Assembly: GCA_902806365.1 (NCBI GenBank)
Contig: CADCWJ010000763.1
Span: forward strand, 1 to 8,672
Direction: 5' to 3'
DNA length: 8,672 nt
DNA from: an uncultured Thermomicrobiales bacterium
GTDB taxonomy: Bacteria; Chloroflexota; Chloroflexia; Thermomicrobiales; UBA6265
Each line of letters begins with the position of its first letter. Within the stretch, counting starts at the first letter, position 1. Position numbers and translations under genes: made by a program. The notes under the pieces were generated by a model. The model did not search any database. It was not told where the DNA came from and saw nothing but the letters and a program-made list of their open reading frames with translations. Below are positions 6,024-8,672 of the stretch, in pieces.

Positions 6024-7079
6024 CTATGGGCTCAGCAACAATGTCGCGTAGGCCGCGAGCCAGTGCTCGACCATGTAGTCGCTCCCGGTCACGGCGGAGA
6101 GCGACGCTCCGGCATGGCTCCTGGCAGCATCCAGGAGGAGAGGGACTCGAGCATCGCCACCCGGCAGTGCCTCCGCGAGGCGAACGAATGAGGCGGCACG
6201 GCTCAGGTTGAGCCCGGTCAGATGGGCGATCTGCCCGTCGGTCTCGTCGCCGGTGATCGCCGGGGTAAAGAGCGACGCCGGCTCCCCGCCCGCGAGGCCG
6301 GGCAGGAAGGCGTCGAGCCATGCCGGAAAGCGGGCGGGATCGAGCAGACGGCTCATCAGCTCTGCCTCCGAAAGCGCCGCTGAGAGAAAATCCGCGCCGG
6401 ACGGCTCGTACTCGGCGGGATAGCCGGTGTCGCCCTCGAAGAAGCGGAGACCCACCTTCCGGATCGCCGAGAGGAGAGCCGGCTCACCGTCGGCGGCGCG
6501 GCGTTCGGCAAGGTCGAGCGAGCGCAGGAGGCTGAACGCGGTGTTGGCGTGCATCCCCATCCGTTGCGGATAGGTCAGCCCTGGCAGCCAGGCGATCAGG
6601 TTGGCCGAGAGCAGGTCGGCCAGCGGCCTCACCGCCGCCGCCCATCGCCTGCCGTCCGCGTCGTTCCAGATTTCCAGCTCGTGCTGAAGCGTCAGCAGCC
6701 ACGCCCAGCCATAGGGCCGTTCGATCGAGCGATGATTGGGATCGCCGAAGAAGGCGATCTCTGATGCCATCGCGTCTGGAGTAAGGAGGCCGTTGAGAGT
6801 CTCGCGCGCTCGATCCGAGGGCACGTCATCGGGGAAGAGGCGCACCAGCCGGACGACGACCCATTCCATCTCCACGCACGAATGCCAGTCGAAGCAGCCG
6901 TAGAATGCCGGATGCAGGTCCCGGTGCGACGGGTAGGGGCCGGGGCTGGTCGCGATGAAGTGGGGCATCACCGGGAACTCACGGGTCACATTGGACAGTG
7001 CCACGTCGACGTAGCCGCTCGCCGCCGCGCGCAGGATCTCCCGGCGCCGCGCGCGATCGAAGCCTGCATCAGGCGCCAT
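6024..7079 (-). CDS. DUF2891 family protein
   Basis: This protein of 351 residues is assigned to DUF2891 from the conserved LHPAFYGCFDWHSCVEMEW stretch (residues 55-73). Further support comes from later blocks of the family type: PYGWAWLLTLQHELEIW, QRMGMHANTAFSLLRSLDLA, and GYPAEYEPSGADFLSAALSE, a Trp/His/Glu-rich helical pattern resembling alpha/alpha-toroid enzymes. The family has no function that I know of; a glycan-related role is only suggested by the fold-like pattern. No signal peptide is visible, so it is probably cytosolic. The ORF extends to 7250, but I chose ATG 7079 because it overlaps the corA stop (TGATG) and the extension is shadow translation of corA. In place of the last His of the HSxVxxHW-type motif that I recall for the family, this copy has Glu72. 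It is co-transcribed with corA. Confidence 0.8.
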   Translation of the reverse strand: MAPDAGFDRARRREILRAAASGYVDVALSNVTREFPVMPHFIATSPGPYPSHRDLHPAFYGCFDWHSCVEMEWVVVRLVRLFPDDVPSDRARETLNGLLTPDAMASEIAFFGDPNHRSIERPYGWAWLLTLQHELEIWNDADGRRWAAAVRPLADLLSANLIAWLPGLTYPQRMGMHANTAFSLLRSLDLAERRAADGEPALLSAIRKVGLRFFEGDTGYPAEYEPSGADFLSAALSEAELMSRLLDPARFPAWLDAFLPGLAGGEPASLFTPAITGDETDGQIAHLTGLNLSRAASFVRLAEALPGGDARVPLLLDAARSHAGASLSAVTGSDYMVEHWLAAYATLLLSP

Positions 7080-8095
7080 CAACTGAGCCAGCCTCGGCGA
7101 CGCACGGCGGAGTAGATCAGGACCGACACGAGAAACATCAGCAGGAGCGAAAACGGGTAGCCGAAACGCCAGTGAAGCTCCGGCATATGGTCGAAGTTCA
7201 TGCCGTAGACGGTCCCGATCAGCGTCGGCGCGAACAGGATCGCCGCCCACGCCGAGATCCGCTTCACCTCGTCGTTCTGTTCCAGTGACGCCTGGGTGAG
7301 CGCCTTGACCTCTTCATTCTGCTGGAGACTGACGACAGCCTGGTTGACACTGAGGACGTTCTGCAACAGTTCACGGAACCCGGCGACCTGCTCCTGCACC
7401 TCGATCGCGTGATCCTGCACGTCGCGCAGATACTGCCGCAGCTCGGGATCGACGCCATACTTTTCCGCCCCCGCGATTAGCCCGCCGAGCATGCCGACCA
7501 GCGGCTTCGTCGCGCGCTGAAACTCGATCACCTCACGAGCCAACTCGTACGTGCGGCGCGTCACCCCGGCATTTCCGCCGAAGACCTCCGCTTCGATCTC
7601 GTCGATGTCGTTTTCGAGACCGGCCACGACCGGCCCATAGTCGTCTACCACCCGGTCGAGAATGGCGTAAAGGATCGCCTCGGTACCAAGACTGAGGATG
7701 TCTGGCTCGGCTTCCATGCGGTGTCGGACCCGGCTCAGGTCCGGGCTCTCGCCGTGGCGAACGGTGACGACGAAGTCCGGGCCGACAAAGGCATGCAGCT
7801 CGGCGAACTCGACCGTCTCCGCCTTGTCCACATAGCGAGCCGCGCGGAGCACCACGAAGAGGGTGTCGCCATACCGCTCCAGCTTCGGACGTTGATGCGC
7901 AACGATGGCATCCTCGACCGCCAGCTCATGCAGATTGAATTCCTCGGCGACACGACCGAACTCGCCATCGCTGGGCTTGTAGAGCCCGATCCAGGCGACT
8001 CCCCCGACTTCACGGGTCCGCTCGTACGTCTCCTCCAGCGACCCGGATGCCTCCGCGCGCTTGCCATTCACGTAGATGGCGCTGTCAACGATCAT
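7079..8095 (-). CDS. corA: CorA family divalent cation channel
   Basis: This 338-residue inner-membrane channel, expected to be a homopentamer, takes up Mg2+ and possibly Co2+ or Ni2+. The cytosolic N-terminal domain contains the conserved LHELAVEDAIVAHQRPKLER block (about residues 55-74) and DTLFVVLRAARY after it. A long acidic and glutamine-rich helical region (about 150-270, with IDEIEAEVF and EVQEQVAGFRELLQNVLSVN) forms the stalk. Two membrane helices end the protein (about 276-297 and 313-331). The first is followed by the selectivity motif YGMNF (GMN at 298-300) and MPEL, and the C-terminus is basic. I chose ATG 8095 because GAGGGAG lies five bases upstream; an in-frame TTG at 8113 is an alternative with no such site. 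Its TGA overlaps the DUF2891 start. No magnesium riboswitch is recognised upstream. Confidence 0.95.
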   Translation of the reverse strand: MIVDSAIYVNGKRAEASGSLEETYERTREVGGVAWIGLYKPSDGEFGRVAEEFNLHELAVEDAIVAHQRPKLERYGDTLFVVLRAARYVDKAETVEFAELHAFVGPDFVVTVRHGESPDLSRVRHRMEAEPDILSLGTEAILYAILDRVVDDYGPVVAGLENDIDEIEAEVFGGNAGVTRRTYELAREVIEFQRATKPLVGMLGGLIAGAEKYGVDPELRQYLRDVQDHAIEVQEQVAGFRELLQNVLSVNQAVVSLQQNEEVKALTQASLEQNDEVKRISAWAAILFAPTLIGTVYGMNFDHMPELHWRFGYPFSLLLMFLVSVLIYSAVRRRGWLS

Positions 8096-8100
8096 GGCCG

Positions 8101-8107
8101 CTCCCTC
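8101..8107 (-). promoter_or_regulatory. Ribosome-binding site of corA
   Basis: GAGGGAG on the minus strand lies five bases before ATG 8095. It decides the corA start in favour of this ATG over the in-frame TTG at 8113. Confidence 0.7.
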
Positions 8108-8315
8108 ATGCAATACGTCATGGTCTTCAAAACTGGCTGCGCAACAGACGATTGTCAGGGCTCATGTCGCACCGTCCGCGCTCACCCGGGGGATGAACGA
8201 CCCGTCAGCGCGTTGGCTGAACGTGCCAAAGGTGCGAACGACACAAGGAATCAGAAGAGGATGCGATTAAGCGGGTAAGAAAAGTCAACCGGGATACATG
8301 GAGGGGCCGCGGTCC

Positions 8316-8332
8316 GACGCGATATGACGCGA
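8316..8332 (+). repeat. Tandem GACGCGA direct repeat, 10-base period
   Basis: GACGCGA occurs at 8316-8322 and 8326-8332, with starts ten bases apart, about one helical turn. It lies roughly 220 bases upstream of the corA start. It could be a regulator-binding pair or chance; seven bases in a GC-rich region is weak evidence. Confidence 0.3.
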
Positions 8333-8520
8333 CACCGGCGGCACAGCGAGGCTGGCGATCGAGGGGGTAATAACAAGGATTCCGGATGGGATCATGCAAC
8401 TCTGCCTTTCCCGCCGCATCGGGCTCAACCCCGTCACGATGGGATCGGCCAATGAAGTGGCGTGGTGCCCCGGAGCCGACCGGGAGGCGTGCGTTGCAGG
8501 CAGACGCTGAACCGGGCTAG

Positions 8521-8554
8521 GTCCGGGGTATCTCGATTGTCGAATACCGAGGAC
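8521..8554. repeat. Imperfect long hairpin
   Basis: Three paired blocks stack on a TTG loop: GTCC (8521-8524) with GGAC (8551-8554), GGTAT (8527-8531) with ATACC (8544-8548), and CGA (8534-8536) with TCG (8540-8542). Small internal loops separate them. Twelve base pairs in 34 bases suggest a structured RNA or the end of a transcript, but no gene clearly ends here. Confidence 0.45.
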
Positions 8555-8595
8555 TGCCAGCGTCCAACGATGCTCCCTTCACGGGCGGAGGCGAG

Positions 8596-8608
8596 GAGTC
8601 ATTGACTC
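8596..8608. promoter_or_regulatory. Perfect 13-base palindrome, possible operator
   Basis: GAGTCA (8596-8601) and TGACTC (8603-8608) are perfect inverted repeats around one T. The size and symmetry suit a dimeric DNA-binding protein. It is far from the corA start (about 500 bases), so if it is an operator it more likely serves a gene to the right of the window. Confidence 0.3.
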
Positions 8609-8672
8609 GACTCGCACACTGACGATGGCCCCTTGCGAGGCCCCGTCGCGACGATGGTAGATGATCGAATCC

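Larger units (their letters stand above)
8096..8672. other. 577-base region upstream of corA with no supported gene
   Basis: Short ORFs cross this stretch but none has family character or a good ribosome-binding site. On the minus strand a TTGACT (8288-8283) resembles a -35 box, but the best hexamer 16 bases on (TCGCAT) is poor, so I do not call a corA promoter there. Non-coding structure consists of a tandem GACGCGA repeat (8316-8332), an imperfect hairpin (8521-8554), a 13-base palindrome (8596-8608) and a repeated GACGATGG (8621-8628 and 8650-8657). A minus-strand frame is open from the right edge to a TAG at 8519-8517 (51 codons), but I see no evidence that it is the end of a gene. Confidence 0.5.

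Noticed and set aside
8096..8672. Magnesium (M-box/ykoK) riboswitch upstream of corA
   Set aside because: None of the conserved M-box sequence blocks that I know are visible on the minus strand.
8517..8672. Minus-strand frame open from the right edge for 51 codons to a TAG, possibly the end of a gene
   Set aside because: Its translation is Arg/Ser/Pro-rich with no family character, and the hairpin and palindrome lie inside it. It cannot be judged without more sequence.

Overview
The window is GC-rich, with long antisense shadow ORFs, short intergenic gaps and genes packed stop-to-start. The proteins look like those of high-GC Chloroflexota of the Thermomicrobia (Sphaerobacter/Nitrolancea) type. 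That placement rests on composition and general protein character only, and a high-GC actinobacterium cannot be excluded. I see no insertion sequence, CRISPR array, tRNA or rRNA.

Layout. (1) On the plus strand at 13-1811 is a two-gene unit: an ABC-2 type transporter permease joined by an ATGA overlap to an APH/choline-kinase-fold phosphotransferase. The matching ATPase is presumably left of the window. (2) A convergent gap at 1812-2103 has no convincing gene but holds two hairpins. (3) On the minus strand, read right to left from 5251 to 2104, is a tightly coupled trio: a polytopic membrane protein of unknown function, a xylulokinase-like FGGY kinase, and a mannose-6-phosphate-isomerase-like cupin. 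The genes overlap by one base at each junction (TAATG and TGATG). A sigma70-like promoter lies upstream of the trio, overlapping the end of the preceding ORF. (4) At 5355-5804 (minus) is a 149-residue protein of unknown function. It is preceded by an excellent Shine-Dalgarno sequence that serves an eight-codon mini-ORF, whose TGA overlaps the ATG of the gene. This is either a translational-coupling leader or a one-base frame error in an A5 run. (5) At 6024-8095 (minus) is a CorA-type divalent-cation channel coupled by TGATG to a DUF2891 protein. (6) The last 577 bases (8096-8672) have no gene I can support, only a few inverted and direct repeats.

Functional reading. The FGGY kinase probably phosphorylates a ketopentose such as D-xylulose in the cytosol. 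The cupin has the PMI-type 'PGD..YLP......IGPGIL' signature but a cysteine where the metal-binding histidine normally sits, so it may be a diverged isomerase or a sugar-binding protein. The membrane protein has no recognised family. CorA should move Mg2+ (or Co2+/Ni2+), and its tie to DUF2891 is unexplained. The least explained elements are the membrane protein/kinase/cupin trio and the mini-ORF/149-residue gene pair. Nothing here is clearly a complete new defence or mobile system.
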